From: JAICQQ01 sp965651135
GTDB taxonomy: Bacteria; Myxococcota_A; Polyangia; Polyangiales; Polyangiaceae
Length of the DNA: 64,000 nt
Direction: 5' to 3'
Assembly (NCBI GenBank): GCA_965651135.1
Contig: CBFGRJ010000001.1
Coordinates: forward strand, 1-64,000
This document shows positions 8,392 to 16,395 of this stretch, piece after piece (position 1 is the stretch's first letter; the number at the start of each line of letters is the position of its first letter). Both the position numbers and the translations under genes were made by a program. Below the pieces are notes generated by a model. That model was not told where the DNA came from. It saw nothing but the letters and a program-made list of their open reading frames with translations, and did no database searches.

Positions 8392-9722
8392 TCGGTAGCC
8401 TCGCCCGATTCTACCTCCCGTAGCTTTGCAGCGATCCAGGTCAGGATCTTGTCCGCCAGCTCGGCTTTAACCAGATGCCCCACGTCCGTGCAGTCCCGTA
8501 CTCCGACCAGCAGGGCGCTACTCTCGTCGGCATCGAGAGCCTCCGAGCTATTGGCAACGATCAGATCGACGCGTTTGTTGATCAGCTTTTGACGGGCTAG
8601 ACCAATGAGATTCGAACCATGCTCTGTCTCGAGCCCAAAGCCCACCAGCACCGGAAATTTCCCGGCGCGCCTGCGCCCAAATGTCGCGAGAATATCGGGG
8701 TTGGGAGTCAGCTCCAGGTTGAGCGCAGCGTCGCTGCGCTTGAGCTTTTGTTGGTTCGGCTCGGCGACGCGATAGTCGGCCACCGCCGCCGCCATGATCA
8801 GCGCGTCCGCTCCAGACAAGTCGGCTCCCAGCGCCTCCATCAAAGCTTCTTGCATCTCGAGCGCCGTCATCACGTTGATGCGCTGGACGTTGCGCGGTGT
8901 TCGAAGCTCGACCGGTCCGGTCACCAAAGTGACTCGCGCGCCGCGTTGCTGGGCCCGCTGCGCCAGTGCAAAGCCCATCTTGCCCGACGAGCGATTGCTC
9001 AAGTATCTGACGGGGTCGATGGCTTCGCGGGTGGGCCCTGCGCTCACCACGATATGGCGCCCTCTGAGATCGTCCGGGGCCAGGCAGCCCGTGAGGGCCT
9101 CGAAAATCTCCTCCGGCTCCGCCATCCTGCCCATGCCGATCTCGCCGGATGCCACCTCACCGGAGACGGGACCTACCATGACGACGTTGGGTTGTGACGC
9201 AAGGATGACGACGTTGTGCTGAGTTCTCGGATGTTCCCACATGGCCGGGTGCATGGCGGGAGCGATGATGACCGGGCAGCGCGAGGCTAGCACCAGCGCA
9301 CTCGTCAGGTCGCCGGCATGCCCATGCGCTAGGCGAGCCAGTGTATCTGCGGTCGCTGGAACGATCAGGATCGCGTCGGCATCCCGCGCCAAGTCGACGT
9401 GGGGTTCGCCAGCGCGCCCGAACATGTCACTTTCGACTTCTTCACCCGTGAGCGCGGCAAAGGTCGACGCTTGCACGAATCTCTCGGCGGTCTGGGTGAT
9501 GACCACTTTGACCTGCGCACCCTCCTTCAACAACAGCCTCAGCAAGACGATGGCTTTGTATGCGGCGATGCTGCCCGTCACGCAGAGCACCAAGCGCTTG
9601 CCTGCAAGCTGGCGCTGACGAGGAGGCGCCGCTTGCTTTGGCACGGACGGCGGTTCGAAGTCTACGGGAACCCCGGCGGCCGGCCGCGGCAGGGATCCGG
9701 GGTTCTTGGGGTCCGAATTCAT
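8388..9722 (-). CDS. coaBC: bifunctional phosphopantothenoylcysteine decarboxylase / phosphopantothenate-cysteine ligase
   Basis: Carries out two consecutive steps of CoA synthesis: ligation of cysteine to 4'-phosphopantothenate, then FMN-dependent decarboxylation. The 444-residue product has the N-terminal flavoprotein domain (about 41-215; GSIAAYK at 50-56, catalytic H108 region in GEPHVDLARDAD) and the C-terminal ligase domain (SAGPTREAIDPVR, SNRSSGKMG). The ATG at 9722 is chosen because an upstream extension would overlap mpg. Two family positions deviate: PAMN reads PAMH (residues 155-158), and the ACG of the substrate-flap motif reads ASG (S192). The stop overlaps the CPBP start. An unusual N-terminal tail of about 40 Pro-rich residues precedes the fold. 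Confidence 0.94.
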   Translation of the reverse strand: MNSDPKNPGSLPRPAAGVPVDFEPPSVPKQAAPPRQRQLAGKRLVLCVTGSIAAYKAIVLLRLLLKEGAQVKVVITQTAERFVQASTFAALTGEEVESDMFGRAGEPHVDLARDADAILIVPATADTLARLAHGHAGDLTSALVLASRCPVIIAPAMHPAMWEHPRTQHNVVILASQPNVVMVGPVSGEVASGEIGMGRMAEPEEIFEALTGCLAPDDLRGRHIVVSAGPTREAIDPVRYLSNRSSGKMGFALAQRAQQRGARVTLVTGPVELRTPRNVQRINVMTALEMQEALMEALGADLSGADALIMAAAVADYRVAEPNQQKLKRSDAALNLELTPNPDILATFGRRRAGKFPVLVGFGLETEHGSNLIGLARQKLINKRVDLIVANSSEALDADESSALLVGVRDCTDVGHLVKAELADKILTWIAAKLREVESGEATE

Positions 9723-9739
9723 GAATTCTGGGATATCCC
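9715..9739. repeat. two adjacent palindromes at the coaBC start
   Basis: GAATTCATGAATTC (9715-9728) is a perfect 14-bp palindrome that contains the coaBC start codon. GGGATATCCC (9730-9739) is a perfect 10-bp palindrome just upstream, inside the 34-nt gap after mpg. Together they could be an operator or an RNA structure controlling coaBC. Short palindromes can be chance. Confidence 0.35.
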
Positions 9740-9756
9740 GCGGAATCCCTAGGCGA

Positions 9757-10383
9757 TCAAGCGCCGTGAGCTGCTCGCAGCTTGGAGACGTGGCGGCTTT
9801 TCGGATCGTAAAACCGCCATGGCTTGCTGGCCCAAATTCCCGCGTAGTCGACCCCGATGCGTGGCGAACGGGCAACCGGAGCCGGCGGGCCGTCTGCGAG
9901 AAAGAGCTCCGCCCGGCACAGGTCCAGGCCGTAATGGGCTCGGTTGAGCCCAAGCGCCTGGCACAGCTTACCTGGGCCATTGGTGAGGGTAGGGCTCTCT
10001 TTTGCCAGGCCGCGATTTTTTGCCATCACGCCGATGCCCAAAAGAGGTTCAATCGCCCGGACCAACACCGCGTGGGGGTCGCCTTCGCGCCCCGTCACGA
10101 TGTTGAAGTTCCAATACATGCCGTAGATCAAGAACATGTAGGCGTGACCGGCAGGGCCGAACATAACCTCCGTGCGCAGTGTGCGCCGACCGCCGAAGCT
10201 GTGCGCCGCGCGATCTTCCGGTCCTCGATAGGCCTCGGTTTCTACGATGCGTCCGGCAAGCCAGCGATTACCCAGCTTGCGTACCAGAATCTTTCCTATG
10301 CATTCACGAGCCACGGTGAGCACGGGTCGTGCATAAAAGGAACGGTCTAGTCGAACGAGGTTTTGCGGCAATGACCTTGTCAT
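9757..10383 (-). CDS. mpg: DNA-3-methyladenine glycosylase (AAG/MPG type)
   Basis: Base-excision repair glycosylase that removes alkylated purines. The 208-residue product carries the AAG-family catalytic region ETEAYRGPEDRAAHS, the FGPAGHAYMFLIYGMYWNFN segment and NGPGKLCQALG near the C-terminus, all at expected spacing. ATG 10383 overlaps the feoB stop by one base (TGATG), so it should be translated from the feo message. An extended frame to 10521 would overlap feoB by 140 bases and was not chosen. Its place between feoB and coaBC is unusual. Confidence 0.94.
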   Translation of the reverse strand: MTRSLPQNLVRLDRSFYARPVLTVARECIGKILVRKLGNRWLAGRIVETEAYRGPEDRAAHSFGGRRTLRTEVMFGPAGHAYMFLIYGMYWNFNIVTGREGDPHAVLVRAIEPLLGIGVMAKNRGLAKESPTLTNGPGKLCQALGLNRAHYGLDLCRAELFLADGPPAPVARSPRIGVDYAGIWASKPWRFYDPKSRHVSKLRAAHGA

Positions 10384-12536
10384 CAAAACCCGAGCAACTT
10401 GCCTCCCTGATAGACGAGAAAGCTCGCTACGTAGGCAAGCCCCGTCATGTAGGCAAAAAGAAACAGCGGCCAGCGCCAGGAGCGGGTTTCTCGGCGCACC
10501 ACGGCGAGTGTGCTCATGCATTGGCAGGCGAGCGCGAAGAACACCATCAGTGATAGTCCCGTGAGCGGGCTATATACTGGCGAGCCGTCTGCTCTGGTCT
10601 CCGTGCGTATGCGTTCCCGTAGAGGAGCGTCGTTTTCCTCGGCGTCACCGATGCCATAGACGAGCCCCATGGTGGAAACGAAGACTTCTCGAGCCGCGAA
10701 CGCACCGATGATACCAACTCCGATCTTCCAATCGAAGCCCAGTGGTTCTATGGCGGGTTCAATCGCTTTGCCGAGCCGCCCTCCATAGCTGCTTTGGATG
10801 GTGGTGGTCGTGGCTGCGGCAGGCAAGTCCACGCTTGCCGTGGCGTCCGTGCCCGCTCGGGGAAAGGACAAGAGCGCCCAGAGCACAATCGTACAAACCA
10901 AGATGACAGTGCCCGCTTCCTTCAAGAACAGCAAAGACCGCTCCCACATCATTCTCAGCGTGGTGAGTAGCCGAGGCACGCGGTACGGCGGGAGCTCCAG
11001 AATGAGGGGAATGCTTTTGCCTTTGACCACGGTCCGCCCCAACACCCAGGCGGCAAATAACGAGATGACGATGCTGAACAGGTACATGCACACCATCAAC
11101 AGCCCCTGCAGCGGGATTGCCCCAAAAACTTCCGTGGGAGGGAACAGGGCGGCAACGATCAGTGTGTAGACCGGAAGTCGAGCGGAGCAGGTCATCAGCG
11201 GGACGACGAGCATCGTCAGCAGCCGATCGCGCTCTCGCTCCATGGTACGAGTCGCCAAGATGGCTGGCACGGCGCAGGCGAAGCCCGAGAGCATGGGGAC
11301 GAACGCTCGCCCATGGAGCCCCAGCGTTCGCATGATGCGATCCATGAGGTACGCGACGCGTGCCATGTAGCCCGAGTCTTCGAGCACACCGATGAAGAAG
11401 AACAGCAGCAGTATTTGCGGCAGAAATACCACCACATTGCCGACGCCGCCGATCACTCCTTCGGTGAGCAGGTCTCGGAACAGTCCCGGCGGCAGGGTTT
11501 CGGTGATTGTATTCGAAAGTCCCACGAAAGCCGTCTCGACGAGAGAAATCACCGGATCGGACCAGGCGAACAGCGACTGGAACACCAAAAGCATCAGGCC
11601 GATGAAGAACACGAACCCGAACGTGGGATGCAACAGCAGACGATCCAAACGCTGCGCCTTGCGTTCTCGCGCTCTGGCTGCCCGGGCGCGCCCGTAAAAG
11701 CGCGGCTCCAAATCATCGAGCAGCGCGTAGCGCGTCGTGATGACCTCTTGGTCGATATCGCTGCCCAGAGCGGCCTGGTGCTGGTCTAGGGCGCATTGTC
11801 TGAGCTCGTCTGGAATGCCCGACAGCTCGTCGTCGTCAGAAATGCTGGTCAATGCCCAGAGGGCCAGCGCTCGGTCGTGCTCCACATTTTTGCGCCAGCT
11901 TTCCGGGAGCGCACTGGCCAAGGCATCGACACGCTCCCGCACGGCGCTTGGATATCGAGCATGCAGCCGCGGGAGCGGCGGGTTGGCGAGGGCTCGACTG
12001 ATGGCTGCTCGAAGCTCTTCGACGCCCTCGCCGCTGCGCGCCGAGAGCCCGATGCAGGGGACCCCGAATGCCTCCGCAATCGCCGCGGGCTCCGGTGCTG
12101 CTCCCTCGGTCTCGTCCATCATGTTCAAGGCAATGAGCATGGGTGGCCGAAACTCTGCGAGCTGCAGCGCCAGATACAAATTGCGGCTCAGCTGCCCGGC
12201 GTCGACGACGACCACGACCAGGTCGGGCTTGGGGTAACCATCCAGCCCAAGCACGCTGTTGAGCGCGATCTGTTCCTCCGCGGAGCGAGCGCTGAGCGAA
12301 TAGCATCCGGGAACGTCCACGAGCTCTGCGCGTTGCAGCTGCCCTTCCCGGTTCACCGTGACGGTGCCGACCCTGCGCTCCACGGTGACGCCCGGGTAGT
12401 TCCCCACGCGCGCATTCTGACCCGTCAGACGATTGAACAGCGTGGTCTTACCTACGTTCGGATTGCCGACCAGCGCAATGTGCGGTCGCCGCGGCTGGGG
12501 CTCAGGAACCGGAAGGGGCGAAGCGTGCACCGACAA
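10383..12536 (-). CDS. feoB: ferrous iron transporter B
   Basis: Inner-membrane Fe2+ permease with a cytoplasmic G domain. The 717-residue protein has G1 GNPNVGKTT (24-32), G3 DVPGCYSL and G4 NMMD in the first 170 residues. A helical GDI-like spacer follows, then a polytopic membrane domain from about 290 with the two Gate-like repeats (GFACAVPAI and the later FAAREVF segment). FeoA is 15 nt upstream on the same strand, and mpg overlaps the stop. The upstream Fur-box candidate suggests iron repression of the whole unit. Confidence 0.97.
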   Translation of the reverse strand: MSVHASPLPVPEPQPRRPHIALVGNPNVGKTTLFNRLTGQNARVGNYPGVTVERRVGTVTVNREGQLQRAELVDVPGCYSLSARSAEEQIALNSVLGLDGYPKPDLVVVVVDAGQLSRNLYLALQLAEFRPPMLIALNMMDETEGAAPEPAAIAEAFGVPCIGLSARSGEGVEELRAAISRALANPPLPRLHARYPSAVRERVDALASALPESWRKNVEHDRALALWALTSISDDDELSGIPDELRQCALDQHQAALGSDIDQEVITTRYALLDDLEPRFYGRARAARARERKAQRLDRLLLHPTFGFVFFIGLMLLVFQSLFAWSDPVISLVETAFVGLSNTITETLPPGLFRDLLTEGVIGGVGNVVVFLPQILLLFFFIGVLEDSGYMARVAYLMDRIMRTLGLHGRAFVPMLSGFACAVPAILATRTMERERDRLLTMLVVPLMTCSARLPVYTLIVAALFPPTEVFGAIPLQGLLMVCMYLFSIVISLFAAWVLGRTVVKGKSIPLILELPPYRVPRLLTTLRMMWERSLLFLKEAGTVILVCTIVLWALLSFPRAGTDATASVDLPAAATTTTIQSSYGGRLGKAIEPAIEPLGFDWKIGVGIIGAFAAREVFVSTMGLVYGIGDAEENDAPLRERIRTETRADGSPVYSPLTGLSLMVFFALACQCMSTLAVVRRETRSWRWPLFLFAYMTGLAYVASFLVYQGGKLLGF

Positions 12537-12551
12537 CCAAAGCGAGATGGG

Positions 12552-12827
12552 CTAGGCGGAGACAGCGGCTTCGGAAGCCACTGGGGCAGCCGCTTCGACT
12601 TCTTCGAGGACACGCACTCGAATCAGCTCTGCTTCGTTGCGCCGGATCGAGAGCTGGCAGCCGCGCACCAACAAGTGCATCGGGTCGCCCAAAGGCGCGA
12701 CGCCGAGGAAGGTGATCCGCGTACCGGGCACCAAGCCAAGCTCCATCAGGCGACGGCGAAAGCTGCGCTCCCCGTCAATCGTCTCTATCTCGACAACGTC
12801 GCCGATCCTGGCCTTTGCCAACGTCAT
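12552..12827 (-). CDS. feoA: FeoA domain protein
   Basis: Small SH3-like cytoplasmic partner of FeoB needed for Fe2+ uptake. The product (91 residues from ATG 12827; GTG 12833 is also possible) has the FeoA pattern of GDVVEIE, RRRLMELGLVPGT and a C-terminal beta segment ending near RNEAELIRV. A short Ala/Glu-rich tail follows. It opens the minus-strand feoAB-mpg-coaBC-CPBP run. The proposed Fur box lies 20-34 nt before the ATG. Confidence 0.94.
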   Translation of the reverse strand: MTLAKARIGDVVEIETIDGERSFRRRLMELGLVPGTRITFLGVAPLGDPMHLLVRGCQLSIRRNEAELIRVRVLEEVEAAAPVASEAAVSA

Positions 12828-12846
12828 ACCCACAGGGTAGCTCAGC

Positions 12847-12861
12847 TGAAAACGATTTTCA
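12847..12861. promoter_or_regulatory. candidate Fur box upstream of feoA
   Basis: TGAAAACGATTTTCA matches the 7-1-7 Fur consensus TGATAATNATTATCA at 12 of 14 specified positions, with perfect 6-bp outer arms. It lies in the 57-nt gap between feoA and the kinase gene upstream on the same strand, where RNA polymerase would start feoA. This placement makes iron-dependent repression by Fur likely. Confidence 0.7.
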
Positions 12862-12884
12862 AATTCAGAGAACGCGCCACAAAA

Positions 12885-13853
12885 CTAGCGGTTTTTCCAG
12901 TTTCCATCGGGAAAAACCTCCAGCACGCTGGCGGCAATGGCGGTGGCGTCGGTGGTGGCAGGCCAAACCCGGAGCACCTCGGTCAGGGCTTGGAGCATTT
13001 GCCGAGCGGACGCGAAGCGACGGGCAGGGTTGCGCTCGAGAGCCCTGTGCACTGCCGTGGTCAAGCCCATCGGCAGTTCGCTGCGCAGCATGCTGAGCAG
13101 CGGCACACGTGGATTCTTGAGCATGCGATACACTTCTACGTCCGTGTCCGCATGGAACAGGCGTTTGCCGGTCAAGGCTTCCCACAGCACCACCCCGAGC
13201 CCGAACAGATCGCTTTGCGGGCTCGGTGCCTCGCCAAGCACCAGCTCCGGTGCCAAGTACGAAAGCTTGCCCTTCACGACATTGGGTCTCGTGATCTGCT
13301 GTCGGTCCATGGCGCGCGCCAGGCCGAAGTCTGCCAGCTTGATGAATCCGGTCCGGTCGATCAGGATGTTTCCTGGACTGACGTCGCGGTGCAGCACGGG
13401 GCTCAGCCGCCCCTGTTCGTCGACTCGCAGGTGCGCTGCTTCCAATGCGCGCAACACCTCGATGGCGATCGCCGTCACGATGGGCCACGGAGTAGGCTGC
13501 CCCCTGTAGCCGTGGGCGAGCACCCATTGGCCGAGGTGAGGCCCATCGATGAACTCGGTGACCAAGTAGTGGTCGCCGCGGGCATCGACCCGAAAGTCCA
13601 GCGCTTGAACGATGTTGGGGTGTGATAGCGCGGCCCCTACGCGGGCTTCTTCGACGAACATCTGCACCACTTCGGGGTACCCGCGATGCTTCGGATCGAT
13701 GCGTTTGACCGCGACCCAGCGGCGGAAGCCCGTCGCCCCATGCGCGAGCGCGCGCCACACCACCGCCATGCCGCCTTGCCCGAGCCTTTCGACCAGCTCG
13801 TAGCGTCCATCCAGGAGGGTGCCTGGTTTGTCAGGCGCTAGTTCCGGTTCCAC
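12885..13853 (-). CDS. Ser/Thr protein kinase, soluble
   Basis: Hanks-type kinase of 322 residues, almost all of it kinase domain. The glycine loop (GQGGMA), VAVK lysine K50, alpha-C glutamate E69, HRDVSPGN catalytic loop (D157, N162) and DFG (D175) are all intact, as are the APE and C-lobe helices. No transmembrane segment or extracellular sensor domain follows, so it is probably cytoplasmic and works with partners. The sequence HRDVSPGN, instead of HRDLKPEN, is common among myxobacterial kinases. It lies 105 nt after a hybrid histidine kinase on the same strand and just upstream of feoA. Confidence 0.95.
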   Translation of the reverse strand: MEPELAPDKPGTLLDGRYELVERLGQGGMAVVWRALAHGATGFRRWVAVKRIDPKHRGYPEVVQMFVEEARVGAALSHPNIVQALDFRVDARGDHYLVTEFIDGPHLGQWVLAHGYRGQPTPWPIVTAIAIEVLRALEAAHLRVDEQGRLSPVLHRDVSPGNILIDRTGFIKLADFGLARAMDRQQITRPNVVKGKLSYLAPELVLGEAPSPQSDLFGLGVVLWEALTGKRLFHADTDVEVYRMLKNPRVPLLSMLRSELPMGLTTAVHRALERNPARRFASARQMLQALTEVLRVWPATTDATAIAASVLEVFPDGNWKNR

Positions 13854-13958
13854 GCCTGCTCACCCGACCTGAGCTAATTTTGCAGGATGATTGACTAACT
13901 TCACGCGAGGCGCAGCATAGCCTGCCGGCACTCTGCTCGAAAGAGCGAATCTCGAGTG

Positions 13959-15512
13959 TCAGGCCAGTGCCTTGCTGACGAAGCTGCGTAGCGCACGCGG
14001 ATGCAGCGGCTTTTCGAGGGCGCGGTTGGGCACCGAATTCAGGTAGTCCCGCGCGCTGCTGGTGAATGCTCCGCCCGTCAAGAACACCACTCTTTCGGCT
14101 AGCTTGGGGTCGGCCTTCTCGAGCAGCGCATGGAAGTCCATGCCCGTCATACCCGGCATCATCAGGTCGCAAAAGATCAGATCGAACTCTTGCCCTTGCT
14201 CGATCATGGTCAGCGCTTTTCGGGCGTCCGTTACGGTGAGAATGTTGTGATGCGCTGCCAGGGTCCGACGAAAAGCGCGTAGCACCAGCGGTTCATCATC
14301 GATGATCAAGAGCTCGCCTCGCGCAGCCGTGGGTCGCTCACTCAGCGGCCGCTTGTTCAGTTCTTGGAGCTCTGCGGGAACCAGCTCGACTCGAACCGTG
14401 GTTCCACGTTTCTCCTCGCTGATGACCGAGATGGTGCCACCCAACCCGTGCACCAATCCATGACAGATCGACAGCCCGAGTCCCGTGCCCACGCCAATCG
14501 GCTTGGTAGTGAAAAACGGGTCGAAAATTCGATCCAGCATATCGCGAGGGATACCGACCCCCGTATCCGAGACTTCGGCGACCACGGCATGATCGTTGAC
14601 GTGCGTCGAGACCCGGATTCGATGCGCATGCGGGTTTCCCTCGGGGATTGCCTGTGCCGCGTTGACCAACAAGTTGACGAACACCTGGACCAAGCGCGCC
14701 TCGTTACCGAACACAGGAGGCGTAGGAGCAAAGGCCCGTTCGAGTTGCGCTCGATAGCGGATCTCGTTTTCGGCCATGCTGATGGCGCTGTTCATCACCC
14801 TTTGCAGGTCGACCGGCCCCCGGCTTTCGCCCTCGCTGCGTGAAAAGCTCTTCAGGCCTTGGACGATCCGCGCCACGCGATCGGTGCCTTCACTGGCTTC
14901 CTCCAAGGCTTCGGAAATGGGCGCCAGGGTCTGGTCCAGTCGTCGACGCAGCTGTTCCGGAAGATCGGCTTCGCCGAGCATCGAACGAATACGAACGATT
15001 TGTTCGATCGAGTATCCGAGGTTAGAGACCACGTAGGCCAACGGGTTGTTGATCTCGTGCGCGACGCCGGCCGCCAAAGTGCCCAGAGAAGCCAGGCGGT
15101 CGGCGTGCTCGAGCGCAGCTCGCACGCCATGCTGCGAAGGCACTTCTCTGAAGCTGAACAGCAACGAAACCGAGTGTCCGCTACGCAGGGTCGTGATGCA
15201 GAGCTCGAAAGCGCGGTCGTTGGATCTGCTGCAGGACAAATGCAGCTCGGTGGCGACGCCGTCGCCGTGTGCGCGCGCCGACTCGATGGCGCTGCTGACA
15301 CGAGCAAGCTCCTCCAAATCCAGGTGCTCCGACAACAGGTCGATCAGCGTGCGGCCCTCGCCTGCCGCGGGACTCTCGATCGCTAGTTGGTCAGCCAGAC
15401 ATGGGTTGACGTAGCTCAACACCCCATCGTCTTCGATCGCGATGCCGTCGCGCAGAGCGTCGAGATAAGGCTTGAATGACCTTCCATCGGGGCGAGCAAA
15501 CACCGCGTGCAC
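13959..15512 (-). CDS. hybrid sensor histidine kinase with PAS and receiver domains
   Basis: The 517-residue cytoplasmic protein (GTG start) reads PAS-like domain (about 12-120), HisKA with phospho-acceptor H152 in GVAHEINNPLAY, HATPase_c with the N, G1 (DTGVGIP) and G2 (GTGLGL) boxes, and a C-terminal receiver with phosphorylatable D449 in CDLMMPG. No membrane segment is visible, so it senses an internal signal. The receiver at the C-terminus suggests an internal phosphorelay, and an output protein is not encoded next to it. It lies between a PPP phosphatase and a Ser/Thr kinase gene on the same strand, but gaps of 100 nt on both sides leave operon membership open. Confidence 0.94.
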   Translation of the reverse strand: MHAVFARPDGRSFKPYLDALRDGIAIEDDGVLSYVNPCLADQLAIESPAAGEGRTLIDLLSEHLDLEELARVSSAIESARAHGDGVATELHLSCSRSNDRAFELCITTLRSGHSVSLLFSFREVPSQHGVRAALEHADRLASLGTLAAGVAHEINNPLAYVVSNLGYSIEQIVRIRSMLGEADLPEQLRRRLDQTLAPISEALEEASEGTDRVARIVQGLKSFSRSEGESRGPVDLQRVMNSAISMAENEIRYRAQLERAFAPTPPVFGNEARLVQVFVNLLVNAAQAIPEGNPHAHRIRVSTHVNDHAVVAEVSDTGVGIPRDMLDRIFDPFFTTKPIGVGTGLGLSICHGLVHGLGGTISVISEEKRGTTVRVELVPAELQELNKRPLSERPTAARGELLIIDDEPLVLRAFRRTLAAHHNILTVTDARKALTMIEQGQEFDLIFCDLMMPGMTGMDFHALLEKADPKLAERVVFLTGGAFTSSARDYLNSVPNRALEKPLHPRALRSFVSKALA

Positions 15513-15612
15513 CGGTGGCTAAACGGTCGGGAAACGGCCGAAGTTCAGCCTTGCAAAGGGCTGACGCGCGTTTTTGCGGCCCCATTGGGGTCCGTGCCCC
15601 CCATTCGAGCGC

Positions 15613-16362
15613 CTAGCGCGACTCGTAGACGTTCAGCGCCGGCAGCTCTAGCGCGGTGAGAAACCCACCGTTGCCGCACCCCGTGTCAATGCCGACGACG
15701 TTTTCACCAGCCCACAGATCCGTGGGATCTTCCGGCGTGTAGCCCGATAACTCCGGGGGCAGGTATTCGGTGCGAGTGTGGCCGAAGACGACCCGCTTGC
15801 CACGGTAGTTTCTGAAAAAATGTTCGTCCCGAAGCCAGAGCAAAGCCATCGGGTTCTCCACTTTGCTAGGATGCAAAAAGCCCGTTTCGGTGCTGGGCAG
15901 GCCCGCATGCACGTAGATGGCGTAGTCGTCCTCGTACCAGTATGGCAATGATCTAAACCAATCGATCACATCGTCCGGGAAGAAGCTACCGCTCGCCATC
16001 AACTCGGCTTCACCCGCTTTGGGTAGCTCCTCGCCGTGCGGAACCGGTCCACCCGTGAACGAGCGCAGCGCCGCCAGGCAGCCATTGCCGGGTGGGGTCA
16101 CGAACTGATCCCAACCTTGGTCGACGACGCGCAACCATGCGTCTTCGTGATTGCCGCGCAGCGCCACGACGCGGGCCTTCGTGTTTCTGGGCAGGTCGCG
16201 AATGAAGCCAACGACCTTGGCCGAGTCGGGACCGCGGTCGACATAATCGCCCAGAAAAATCAGAGTGTCGTGCTCATCTAGGCTGGGCAGGCACGAGAGA
16301 AGCTTGAATAGGTGCTCGGCATGGCCATGTACATCCCCAATGGCGAAGCTGCGGTGTGCCAT
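15613..16362 (-). CDS. PPP-family metallophosphoesterase (Ser/Thr phosphatase-like)
   Basis: The 249-residue soluble protein has the dimetal phosphatase signature motifs GDVHGH (9-14), GDYVDRG (38-44) and RGNHE (69-73), with later histidines in VHAGL and FGHTRTEY. The family includes bacterial PrpA/PrpB protein phosphatases and ApaH-like hydrolases. Length and motif spacing fit the protein-phosphatase group. It is 33 nt downstream of the kinase-like membrane protein gene on the same strand. Dephosphorylating targets of the neighbouring kinases is a reasonable guess; a nucleotide substrate cannot be excluded. Confidence 0.9.
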   Translation of the reverse strand: MAHRSFAIGDVHGHAEHLFKLLSCLPSLDEHDTLIFLGDYVDRGPDSAKVVGFIRDLPRNTKARVVALRGNHEDAWLRVVDQGWDQFVTPPGNGCLAALRSFTGGPVPHGEELPKAGEAELMASGSFFPDDVIDWFRSLPYWYEDDYAIYVHAGLPSTETGFLHPSKVENPMALLWLRDEHFFRNYRGKRVVFGHTRTEYLPPELSGYTPEDPTDLWAGENVVGIDTGCGNGGFLTALELPALNVYESR

Positions 16363-16395
16363 GCTGTGCAGGTTAACCCGCGGTTCGGTCGCGCT

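Noticed and set aside
9723..9980. N-terminal extension of CoaBC into the mpg gene
   Set aside because: Homologues begin near the flavoprotein domain, the extension is low-quality sequence and it overlaps a well-supported gene.
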